From Diplosphaera chodatii (Eukaryota > Chlorophyta > Trebouxiophyceae > Prasiolales > Stichococcaceae), in the NCBI GenBank assembly GCA_032358165.1, contig JAALGY010000035.1, forward strand, positions 682,001 through 746,000: a stretch of DNA of 64,000 nucleotides. Direction: 5' to 3'. Each line of letters begins with the position of its first letter. Position 1 is the stretch's first letter. Made by a program: the position numbers and the translations under genes. Below the pieces are notes generated by a model, which saw nothing but the letters and a program-made list of their open reading frames with translations, was not told the origin of the DNA and ran no database searches. Below, piece by piece: positions 9,625 to 21,111 of the stretch.

Positions 9625-12600
9625 ATGCTCTACGGCCACATGCGGCGATGCAGCCTCGTGTCCATCCTCTGCATCGCTCTGCACAGCTGCTTGGGCGCCC
9701 AGGCTCGCGTCCGCCCCGGCATTGGGCGGACTCAGCTGCCCGGTAGTCAGCAGGGCATCCGTGCGCGGCGGCTGGCGCAGGCTGCAACGGTTGCAACGGT
9801 CACCAGCGGAGCCGAGTTCGCCGCAGCGCTGGCGGGTAGTGCGTCCGTCATCGAGCTGAGTGGTGCGCGCCCACCCTGGCCACTTTACCACGCACGCGTC
9901 TGGTCTACAAGCTGTTGCCTGTAGTACGTAGCAGCCCCAGTCTGGCTGTGGGCATGTACTTGGGTCCAGCAAGCAGTGCGCCGGCGTGCCGGGGTTCACT
10001 GAATTTGTGAATCAGTCAAATTAGATCGCGTTGACTGATTCCACAGTGATTGAATGCACAGTTTGTGATCGATTCAGCTGCGGGTCTAGGGCGCCCGCTC
10101 GGCTTCATCGGATCTTGCTGGGTGCCAGAATGTCAACCATGCACACTGAGCAGTCCTGCGTGCTGCGCAGTGAACATCGTGCGCCTTCGGCAGTCGGACC
10201 TGGCACAGTATGGCGGCACCGCGCGCATCAATCGGCCCGTCAACATCACATCGGGTGAGGCCGCAGGGACGTGCTTGCAGCACGTCATGGTTGTGTACTG
10301 TGGGGTGCAGAGTCTGCGGCATCGGTGCCTGCTTCACGCCCTGCTATGTACTCGACTGACGCTGATTGACGCGCTCTATGGTGCGCCGCAGCGATTCCAA
10401 GTCAGCCGGCAGCGGTGGACTTCTCGGCGATCGTCGACGCAGTGCATGTGGGCCCACAGGGCAAGCTCGACTTCTTGGACTGCGGTGCGTCCATAGGGCT
10501 CTGTAACTATCGCCTGCCAATACAGCCCCTGAGATGCACCGTACAGGGCAGCCGGCGACGGTCCCTGTGCCTGCGCCCTGCAGTGGTGCAAGGCTTCGCC
10601 TCGCCCTTCCAGCCGGCAGCCGCCAAGCTCACGGAGCGCACACAGGGCCAGGGGTCCTGGCCGACCTTCACCGCAGACCCGGGCGCCGAGTTTGGCGGGT
10701 TCAACGTCACGGTGTACAGCCTGCTGCCGGACTGCAGGTGCCACCGCCTCAGCTGACGATGGACCTGTTGACAGTGCATAGCACTGCTGCGCAGCGCAGT
10801 GGCCCGGTCAGTGACCAGCTGCAGCAACGGTCCTGAGCGCCTTGGCTGTCCTCTGCAGTACGTTTGCGACGGCCGCGCTCAGCAGAGCACAGAAGCTCCT
10901 AGGCAACGACAGCGTGGCGCTGCTGGGCCCCTCCACCATCCTCCTGAAGAACAACTTCACCTTTCAGCTCCCGATCGTCGTGCGAGCGACGAATCAGACA
11001 GGCAAGGCCGGCCTGACCCAATCTGGATGACGTGCATTGTTCTGCACCGCCTGTTCATGCCATGCTGCTGCACGCAGCCGCGTTCCTCCAAACACCCCTG
11101 CATCATGTGCGGTGCAGTGGGGAATGTGACCACGCGCTTCGAGAACGCTGTCAGCATCTGCCTCACAGACGTCTTCGCGCCAGGTGAGCATGCGTGCTGC
11201 GACGTGCATGCACATGGTGCGCATGTTTCAGCTTGACAGGCAGCGACACCACTTGTATAATCGTCTGGCAGTGGGTTGTCTATCTGTGACGGTGCAGGAA
11301 ACCAGCAGGCAGATGGCTCAGATCCAACTCCCAGCGGGAGCCGCACACCGTGGTGGGTGTGGCTGCTGGTCGCCGCTGCGGCGCTCGCCATAGCGGCATT
11401 GGTGGCGCTGCTGCTGCTGAGGTGTGTGCGCAAGCGGCAGGCCGCCAGGCGGCAGCTGGTCCTGGCACCGCCCGCTCCCAAGGTGTGCGCCTGTTTCTAC
11501 CAAAAGCGTTCCTGGCAGGCTGGCACCAGCGCTGGCAAGTGGTGTCGCCAGCCCCTTTGCTTGCAGGCTGCTTTGCTGCGCAAGTCTGATCTTTTGCGGG
11601 GATTCGTAGTTGCGACGAAGCACTCTGACCCCTGACACTGTGCACAACCTGTTCGACAGGACTCGCAGGAGTCGCTGGACAGCCCCGCAAGGACAGCCAC
11701 CGTCAAGTCGGCCCTGGAGCAGCGCATCTTGACAGGCGCTTTTGACGACTTGGCAGCAAAGGCGGCCGCGGCGGCATCGGCGCCGTCAGCGGTGACGCCG
11801 TCAGACGCGTCCGCTGCAGAGGCTGCGCTGCTAGAGGCGTGGCGCAGCCGGCAGCTGTCGTGCGACAGCGCGGCGGACGAGGTTGAGCTCGGCCCCATGA
11901 TTGGGCGGGGCGGCTTTGGTCAGGTAGGGTAATTGGTGCGCAGTGTCCCGTGGCCTGTGTCGAGAGGCTTTGGTAGCGTTGGCCAACCTTCACTAAGCAG
12001 TGAAGGTGTGTGGCTGATGATGTTATGTACTGCTCCTCATGTGACACTTCAACCATGTAGGTGCACAAGGCCAGGTGGCGGGGTGCAATGGTAGGTCCCC
12101 AACCCCCCCATGCAGGAGCTCCACGCTTGCCATGTTACTTCGACCATGATTTCCGCAGCGTGCACGGCAGGTGCAGTTGCAGGGCATGTGAGCATGGCTT
12201 GATCGCATACGTGATCAGTCTGTCCTCACTGCCCAGGTCGCCGTGAAGATTGTGAACCATGTGAAGGGTGATCCGGGAAAGGCGGTGCGGGACATCCGGG
12301 TGCTGCGTGAGACGCTGTTCAGCACAGCGCTGCTGCACCCGAACGTCGTGGTGGTGAGTGCTGCACTGCGCAATTCTTGCACTGTTCTACATCCACACCA
12401 TCGACTGGTTTGGAGCACGACTACTGTCAGTCGTTACCCTGCTGCAGCAGGTTGCTTCGACGTAAATGCTGAGTCTCGCAACGTGCTTCTGCAGACGTAC
12501 AAGATCATCACCATCCCCAGCCCGGACCCCCTGGAGCGGCCGTCCCAGTCGACAGCCAGCGGCCACGCCTCTGGGCGCAGCTCAGCCATGCACAGCAACA

Positions 12601-14664
12601 ACACAAACGGCTCCGGGGGCCCTCTGTACCAGGTCAGGGAGGATGGCGCGCTCGGCGGCAGCCCACCCTCGGACAGGGCAGCGGACATGGCGGCGGCCTT
12701 CGCCACAGCGTCAGCCGCGGCGCTGCAGCAGTCAAAGGACGGCGTGCCCGGGCCACCACCAGAGCAGCAGCAGCAGCAGCCAGGGGTCAGCCAGGACCTG
12801 CGGTCCGGGTCAGCACCGGTGCAGTCGATGTCGAAGCCAGACAGGTCAGCGCCGGGCCGGTTCACGACCACGTCCGATGGCTACCGGAAGCGCACGATGT
12901 CTGTGCACATCGGTCCGGAGGCGGAGATCGACGAGGAGGAGTACATGGCTGGTGGGCATCCTGCCCTTGGCTGTCTGGTGGCTGCCTGCGAGGCAAGTTG
13001 GGATGCGCATGTGTTTGCAGGTCATGCTGTCACCACTGCACACATCAGCTATCGGTATTGCACAGGGGATGTGGAGACGCTGGCAGAGACCTGGATGCTG
13101 ATGGAGTACTGCGACAGGTAAGCGGGCAGCACAAACTCTCAAAGCAGCTGCTTCCGCAACAGTGAGATCAAGGCGCAGCTACGGGACGAGTGCCACAGCG
13201 GCAGCCGTACGCCCCAAGACAAGGGGTGGTCCAGCAGGTGTAGTCCGTTCCCGGTGTGCAGGGGCTCCCTGGAGAAGTGGCTGCACCGCGACATGCTGCG
13301 CGGCAAGGCGGACGGCCGCGTCGACATGGTGAAGCTGTACAAGACGCTGCTGGACATCGCGGCGGGCATGCAGTACCTCCACAGCGCCAACATCCTGCAC
13401 GGTGCGGCCTGAAAGACATATCCATTGCACCCGCGTCACGGCATATACAAACCTGCAGCCGGCTGCTACCATCATGGTGCATCGCATCCACAGCGTGCAC
13501 CGAGGCTGCCTGTATTGGGCTATGTCCAGCCCTGCCAGTGTGCCTCTTTGGCATGTGCAGGCGACCTGAAGCTGGGCAACATCCTGCTCAAGTCCACAGC
13601 GGCGGACCTGCGAGGTGCACATGCACCTGACTTCCGTGCCGACCCTTGAACTGCTGGCGCTGCTTGTCCTGCTGCTGCCCCCGTGCGAGCTCTCATAAGT
13701 GCACGTGCGACTCCTGCCGCAGGCTTCATTGCCAAGATATGTGACTTCGGCATGAGCCGCCTGATGGATGCCAGCAAGACACATGTGTCGACATCATCGA
13801 TGGGCACAATCAGCTACCAGCCGCCAGAGTTGCTCCTGGGCCAAGGTGCATGCTGCACATGTTCATCTGCCAAATGGATGCAGGCATATGCATCGGATGA
13901 GCATCAGAGCTCACTGCGCTGCGCTTCCTTGCTGACAATCTGCTTCCAGTACACATACAACTGTTGGCCCTGGCAAGGGCCGGTACTGGAGCTCGCTGAT
14001 GATTCTGTCACCTGTCACCTGTCACCGGATTCTGTTACCTGTCCTCTGCAGGCCTATCAAAGGCGTGTGATGTATATGCATTCGGGGTGCGTCCTCCTTG
14101 CCATGCTGGGCCATGCGAGCTTTTGGTGTGCAACCTTGCAGAGCCCCATGCACTCTCGGCCGCCAGTCCAACCGCTGCCATGCAACACGTCACATCAAAC
14201 GCAATTAGACTGTCTTTGCGCAGATCATTATGTTTGAATTGTTCACGGGCGAGTCAGCATTCCAAGGGGCCAACCTCGGTCATTTGATTTTCCAGATCGG
14301 TGAGTGTCTTTCACACAGTTCTGCCTTCAGCGGGATGCTTCTCAAATTCCACGTCAAACACGAGGTGCTGCTGGCATACGGGAGGCTGTTCGTCAGGTGC
14401 AGTCTGAGCACGCATGTGTGCACGTGTGCTGCAGTGCACAAGCGTGAGCGGCCGCCTGTTCCGGCCGACTGCCCAGCGGGCTACGCGGAACTCATGCGGA
14501 GCTGCTGGCAGAATGACGCGCCGCAGCGGCCGTCTTTCAAGGACGTGCTGACGTCGCTGCAAGGACAGTACAGCGAGCTGCGCGCGGGGAAGGCGAAAGT
14601 AGGCTCTGCTGCGGCAGCGGGACCTGCAGCAGCCCCAGTCCCGAGCCCGGCAGGGGGGCAATAG
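9625..14664 (+). CDS. receptor-like protein kinase 1 (TKL-like), tandem copy A
   Basis: A single-pass membrane kinase spread over many short exons. The first exon encodes a signal peptide (MLYGHMRRCSLVSILCIALH). The ectodomain, to about 11330, contains VRLRQSDLAQYGGTARINRP-VNITSG, DFSAIVDAVHVGPQGKLDFL and VVQGFASPFQPAAAKLTE; its repeated short hydrophobic units suggest a beta-helix (pectin-lyase-like) fold, which is inference. A membrane segment follows at about 11355-11425, then a basic stop-transfer RCVRKRQAARR. The kinase domain (about 11880-14590) has GRGGFGQV, VAVKIVNH, the alphaC RETLF, HGDLKLGNILL, KICDFGMSRLM, SYQPPELL and NDAPQRPSFKDVLTSL. The catalytic loop reads HGD instead of HRD. 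About 150 residues are inserted between beta4 (TYKIITI) and beta5 (WMLMEYCD). Its ligand is unknown. Stop TAG at 14662. Confidence 0.85.
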
Positions 14665-15229
14665 GGTATTTGGTACTGGTATTTGTGCTGGTGTGCACGG
14701 CACAGGTAGACTGCTGACACTGTGCGGCACGGGGGTCTGCCAGCGGCGGGCTTGTTGGACTGACCTAGCTGAACTGATCGAGGTGTCTTACATCCACTGT
14801 GCACAACTACCGTCTGATCAGATCTGACCTTCATTACTAGATTGGCCAGTGCGTCCACTGCCTGCGAGCAACAGTGCGGGGCAAGTGTTGACAGCCTGTT
14901 GTATTTTCAGCATGTACATGCAGTATTGTTGCCGCCTCCAGCAATAGCATTTGTAACAGGCCGCGAGGCACCTGCAAGTTACTCCAATGTGCTGCTCTGC
15001 TCTCCTTTTTGGCGCAGACAGCTGGCAATCCCCCTGATCATAGTACCGGCACACCACCGCCCAATCAAAGTGCACGACACGCCTTTTGGCCTGGCAACGT
15101 CTTCTGCACTGCTTCTGACGAAGCAAGGCCTCCAGCGCGCAGCGCTACAACAGCAGCTCATCTGCACTTTGTGGCTGGTGTATCCAGCCGCCATGGGCTC
15201 ACGGCTGCGCCACTAGTCCGCTGTGAAGG
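14665..15229. other. intergenic between the two receptor kinases
   Basis: This separates the stop of kinase copy A from the ATG of copy B. It should hold the terminator of the first and the promoter of the second. I see no exon or notable repeat. Confidence 0.5.
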
Positions 15230-18200
15230 ATGGCATTCGCCGCGGCCGCGCGCCTGCAGGCGCTGCTACTGCTGCTGGGGCTGTTGGCCTGCCAGGGACG
15301 GTCCGTGCCGCTGTCGCTTGGCCCCGGGCGGCGGCCTCTGCAGGCCGCGCGGCTGTTTGCCGGGGAGTCCGCGGCACCGGGCGTGCTGGTCACCAGCGGG
15401 CAGGAATTTCTGGCAGCGCTGCGCGAGCCAGACACCAGCCTGGTTCTGCTCACAGGTCAGCTGCCGCACTGCGTCGTTCTTGCCCTCTTGGCTGCCGACA
15501 CCCCCGATGCCTGACCCTGCAACCTGCGGACTGGGCGCTTATGTGGCCGGCCTGACGAGCAGCACACCTGCAAGATCCGGCAGCCTGCTCCTGCATGATA
15601 GCCGGTGTATCTCATCGCGGGGGCATGTCAGCGGGACCGCTGCCACGGCAATTGGCCGCAACCCAATTTCGGTACGTGCGAGGACGACCGGGCGCCTGCT
15701 TGCACGCAACCTTTCGTGCACCACTGCGGCTGTGTGAGAGCAGTACGCTGTTATCCTGTCTCAAGCAGCATGCAAGCTTGACAGCGTGTCGTGCCCGCAG
15801 GCCTCATCCGGCTCCAGCAAAGCGACCTGGACCAGGCGGGTACAGTCGTCCTGGCAGGAAGCACGCCGTCTCGCACGATCAACGTCACCTCAGGTGCACA
15901 TTCCTTCGTGATACGCCCTGTGCAGCAGTGGGCAACGCTGGCCCTGCCAACATCGGACGGTGGCTGTCCTGTCCGGCCAACCAAGCCTGTCTGACATCCA
16001 CGTCTTTTTGTAAGCGTCAGCTTGGGGCATCATTTAGCGCATTGACGCACAGTTGTGCGATCACAAGGTGGGTAGGCGTGCGACGTCTCGCCGCCTGGCT
16101 GCTGACGGTCTGGCTTCCTCCACTGTACACCGCAGCTGACGCCAACGCGCCCGCAACGCTGGACTGGGGCGGCCTGGTGAATGTGCTGCATGTGGGCCCG
16201 GGCGTCAATGTGAGCTTCAACTCCCTCACCACCCGCGGCTTCGCCTCGCCATACAATCAGGCCGCGCAGCAGCTCACGCAGGCGGTGGTTGGTCAGGCCA
16301 GCTGGCCGACATTCACATCGGACTCTGGCGCAAGTGCGTGCACAGTGTTGTGCCATCGCACAGGCCTGTGCTTGCGACTGCAACGATGCAGGGTTGTATC
16401 AGCTTGCCTTGGAGCTGGTCCCTGATGCACGCTCCAACGACACTGTGCAGGATATGGCGCTTTCGACATCACCATCTACACGCTGCAGGTGTGTACTGCC
16501 ACTGTGTTTCCCTGCGTGGTCGACCTGATGCGCTGCTCACGCAGTCTTGGTCGTTGCTGAGTGATCTTCACAAGATACGTTCTATATCGGATCTGCAGCC
16601 GGACTGCTCAGTGTTTTCGACCTCAACATATGCCCGAACACGGACTGCACTGGGCCCCGAGAATGTGCAGCTCCTGTCGCCTGGCAGCCTCTTCCTCAAG
16701 GCAAGCAGAGCTGGCCTGCGTCATCAGATCCGTACCAATGATTGTGCAGATACCTGCATCTCAGCTGTGCAGTGACATTGTCATGTTATCCTGCGTCAGA
16801 CAGCCAGGTGTCCAGAGCCTTGCCTATCATGCAGGGGCCGTCCACTGTGAAGCTGCCGATCACGGAGCTGGCCACCAACCAGACGGTCGGATCTGTCGTC
16901 ACATCGTTCCGCAATGCCCTGTCAATCTGTGTGACGGACCTGCAAGCGCCAGGTGCGCTGTCGGCAGTGCTTGCACACCGTGGTAGATGAGATGCCTGTG
17001 TGGTACTTGTATTGCAGACCCCCAGTGGCGGAGGCTTATGCAGTGCCTTGGCATGCATCTGCAGGCAACTCGGGCCTGCGCAGGAATGCAGATGGCGATG
17101 AGCCAGCGGTGAGGTGGTGGGGCTGGCTGCTCATAGCCCTGGCCGCTTTCTTGTTGCTGTCGGTGGCATTGGCAGCGCTGTGCATGTGTCAACGCCGGCG
17201 GAAAAGCAGTCTGCAGCAGGGGACACCAGCTGCGGCGTCAACTCTGACTAAGAAGGTGTGGCAATCTTGGCAGCCTTGCTGACGAGTTCCTGTTGCACTT
17301 GCCCATCAGCAAAGCAGTCACTAGGACAATCTGGCAGGGTCTTGCACCTGGGCATCTGCAAACTGCTCATGATATTTCTTCGAGTCTGCAGGTGTCCAGT
17401 GAGTCGGAGGAGACAACAGATACCTCCAGCATCGTCAAGCCGCCGTTGCAGCCACTAGCAGGCAGCTCGTTCCAGGACAGGATGTCATCAGACTTCGTGA
17501 TGGCGAAATACAACAGCTCGCTGCGGAGAACAGTGTCGAACCAATCTTCAAACGCATCATCGGCAGGCGGCGAAGCCGCTCTGCTGGACGCTTGGCGGAC
17601 TCGGCAGCTCTCAGACACCACGGCAGCAGACGAAGTCGAGCTGGGACCAATGATCGGCAAGGGCGGGTGAGTCGATGGCACTGAAGCAGGAAGCCAGAAT
17701 GTGCTTCCCTCCTGATGTGTAGCCGCTTCAAGAACAGCGTAGCTCTGCGGCTAGTTCAAAGCAGTTCAAAGCCAGGCTGCCCATCTTGCAGCCAGCCCTC
17801 AATAGCACCTGCTTTGTCGGTGACACCAGCCTGCTGCTGCTGCCGCCAACCTGACTTGAGACTGCACCATCTGTGCTGCAGGTTCGGCCGTGTGCACAAG
17901 GCGAGGTGGCGAGGAACGCTGGTGCGCTGCTTGAAGAACGGTCTCTTCCATGCTCACGGGGGCTCTCAATGCCATCATTGCCATGGACAGCTACACCAGC
18001 GATCGCTGCCTCATCCTCCTGCAATGTCGAGCCGCCTGTCCCTTGCAGGTGGCAGTCAAGATCATCAACCACAGCAACGACTGTAGCCAGATACAGGACA
18101 TTCGGGTGCTGCGCGAGACACTGTTCAGCACTTCACTGCTGCATCCAAACATCGTGGTAAGCCATCGCTCAAACAGCACGAGCAATGTTGTGTGAAGTTC

Positions 18201-20370
18201 ACAGGAAACGGATGTTGTCACTGACTGCCAGTCGCCAATCGTAAATTTGTGTCTTCCACATTACAGGCGACCTACAAGATCATCACGATCGCCAGTCCCG
18301 AGGGCGACCCCCTGCAGCGCGTCTCCACATCCACCACCGGCAGCCGCCACACCGCCGACAACAGCCGCACCTCCTTCGTCAGTGGCCGCAGCGCCGGCGA
18401 CTTGGGGATCTCCCGCCGCGCCGATGCACTCGCCAGCGCCGCAACCAGTGCCAGCACACAGCAGGACAACCCCTACACTTCGTTCACGGCGGATGCCGGC
18501 AAGCAGCAGCTGGACGCTCCAGCCTCTGCCGAGCCCAGCGTTGGCGAGGCATTCGACCCCAGGCATGCCGCCACACCTTGAGTTGCATGGCCTTGGGATG
18601 GGTGCACAGGCCTCCTCGTTGATGTTTCATCTCCTCGCTGCTGCGGACACCTCCTTCAAACACTGCATACATGGTTGGGAGCAGGCGGGCGCTGTCGGTG
18701 CGGGTGGATGCGGAGGCAGAGCTCGACGAGGAGGAGCTCATGGCACACGGCTTGGAGACCCTGTCTGAGACGTGGATGCTCATGGAATTCTGTGACAGGT
18801 CTGCAGCCCCTGTCGTAGCCACTTGATGCTGTGCTGATCAATGTCCATGCTCCACCTCAACAATGGGGGTGTGGCCAGGTCAAACATGCGACTCCCTGCT
18901 GCTGCCAGCATCGCCACGACGACGCCGCTTAGCATCTGCTTCGCAGGGGCTCCCTCGAAAGGTCGGTGCGTACTGGATTGTTACGTAACAAGGCAGATGG
19001 CAGCATCAACATGGTAAGCTGACATATCAACATCGCCACCCAGACTGCAATGCGTATGGCATCGATCGTCTTCAGTCTATCCACAGGCACTTTCAACTTT
19101 CATGGAGATGGTGTACCTGTTCCGCTGAAGTCGTACACGCTCTGTGCGACTTCAAAACCTCAAACCTCAAACCTTTGCACTCTGCAACAGCGGAAGGTGT
19201 ATCTGTGCCTTCTGGACATCGCCTCCGGTCTGGCGTTCCTGCACCAGAAGAGCATTCTGCACGGCGACCTGAAGCTGGGCAACATCCTGCTCAAGTCGAC
19301 GGCGTCCGACTTGCGAGGTGAGTGCCAGGCCGGGAGCACACGCGCATGACACCGCCACATACTCGCAAGATGTCCCGGCTACGGAGTCACCTGATGCTTG
19401 ATGTTGCTGACAGGCTCCTGTCCTGTGCAGGGTTCACCTGCAAGATCTGCGACTTCGGCATGAGCCGCTTGATGGATGCCACCAACAGCCACATATCTAC
19501 CAGCAGCATTGGCACCGTCAACTGCATGCCGCCCGAGCTGCTGTGCGGGCAAGGTATGCACCCAGCAGAACACCTTTCAACTCCTTCGTGTGGTGTGATG
19601 TGATAAATGCCTCTCAGATGCAAACCAGTGTGGACAGTTTGAGCTCTGACTGGTATGCCATGTGGACCTCCTCCTCCTGTGCAGGGCTGTCACCAGCAGC
19701 AGATGTGTACAGCTTCGGCATCATCATGTTTGAGATCTACGCCGGGCAGATGGCGTTCCAAGGCGCCAATTTGGGCCACCTCATCTTTCAGATTGGTGAG
19801 CTTGCTGATCAGGAGCCCTGATGCTGCTTGCCTTCACACATACCCGGTCGGTGGTAGAAGATGCATCGTCACCCCACATCAGCTCATCTTCAGCTGACTT
19901 CCCGATTGCTGCAGTGCATCGGAGGGAGCGTCCGGCAGTCCCGGAGGGCTGCCCACAACCCTATGCGGACCTGATGACTGCATGCTGGCAGCATGAGCCC
20001 ACTGACAGGTGGCCTGATGTTGCGTTATCACTGTGTGCACTGGTAGCAATGTCCACAACCTGCATGCATACGGTATGCGTTCTGTACCCTGAGCTGCTGC
20101 CGTGCACGCTATGCAGTCTGAGCGTGTTGTGCACCTCAGCAGCACACTTTCCCTCCTTGCAGGCCCAAGTTCGCTGAAGTGCTTGCCCGCCTGCAGCAGC
20201 AGTACAGCCTGCACAGGGCCAGCCTGCAGCCCACGGCCGTGACCACCCGCAGCCGCAGCCGCCCAAACGTCAGCTACACGTTCGACACACTCGAGATTGC
20301 GGAGCCTGTGCCCGACGGCAGCAGCGAGCTGCTGCACGAGCCGCCGACAGATGGCGATGCGCAGGCCTGA
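15230..20370 (+). CDS. receptor-like protein kinase 2 (TKL-like), tandem copy B
   Basis: Paralogue of the preceding gene with the same architecture. A signal peptide (MAFAAAARLQALLLLLGLLA) starts at the ATG at 15230. The ectodomain has LIRLQQSDLDQAGTVVLAGS, RTINVTS and NVLHVGPGVNVSFNSLTTRG followed by FASPYNQAAQQLTQAV, aligning with copy A. One membrane segment lies at about 17115-17185, followed by CQRRRKSS. The kinase domain has GKGGFGRV (split by an intron), VAVKIINH, RETLFSTSLLHPNIV, HGDLKLGNILL, KICDFGMSRLMDA, CMPPELLCG, DVYSFGIIMFEIYAG and a C-lobe ending PTDRPKFAEVLARLQQQY. It shares the HGD loop and the beta4-beta5 insert, including a conserved acidic EAELDEEELMA. The C-terminal tail of about 55 residues after the kinase domain differs from copy A. 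Stop TGA at 20368. Confidence 0.86.
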
Positions 20371-21111
20371 TAACATTCCATGTATAACGTACTGGAGCAG
20401 CCAAAAGCAAGGCAGTGCACTGATTGTTGCCAGCAAGCCTGCAGGCAGCAGTCCAAACCGTTCCTGGTGGTGTCTCGTCTGCACACCGGAGGTAAGGTCT
20501 CCCGAGGCCAGTTGCCCTCAGAAGGGAGTGAGGCAGCAATGTTACGGCGGCTGGCGGCTGCCATGTCGGCACTGCCCGCCTGGGCGCTGCGCTCTGTTGT
20601 GACAGGAGCATGGTTGTTTGGCCATGCTCCTGTTGCAGCTGAGCTGCGGCGCAGCCGCTGAATTCGTAGATTGCAATGTGCAAATGGGATCGGATTCTTC
20701 AATCAGGACTCCGTCTGCTTTGCAATATTGTTTGTTGTCAAACACTCGCACGGTTGACGATTGTCTGAGAGGTTGGAGAGTGGGATGTAGTTTGTGTTGA
20801 TCCCTACAGACCACCGCCTTCGTGCGAGGCCTGTTCTTGTGCAGGGGCACTTGTCCTGACGTCTGCTGTGGTTTTATGGAGATTTGATGTCTTGACATTT
20901 CACTCTTATCTCAGATGGTTTGCGAAACCCCAGCGCCAAGCCAGGATATTCATGCAAGTCTTCCAAGAACCCGTGTACTGGAGCGCCGGACTCATGCTGC
21001 TTGCGGCTCGGCAGCAAGTTCTGATATGCTGCCCGCTGGGGTACCCTGCAAGGCAAAAGGCAATGTCAGTTGACGGCAGTCACATGATCGCCAGGGTGTG
21101 CAGGTTACACA
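20371..21111. other. convergent intergenic region with hairpin
   Basis: The region lies between the stops of receptor kinase 2 (plus) and the 152-residue membrane protein (minus). It has several open frames but no splice-supported exon. A strong inverted repeat lies at 20602-20633. Confidence 0.5.
20602..20633. repeat. perfect 12-bp inverted repeat, 8-base loop
   Basis: ACAGGAGCATGG and CCATGCTCCTGT are exact reverse complements separated by eight bases. It lies about 230 bases past the stop of receptor kinase 2, so it may fall in that transcript's 3' untranslated region and fold as a hairpin. No T-run follows, and algal nuclear genes do not use bacterial-type terminators, so a terminator role is not claimed. 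Confidence 0.7.
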
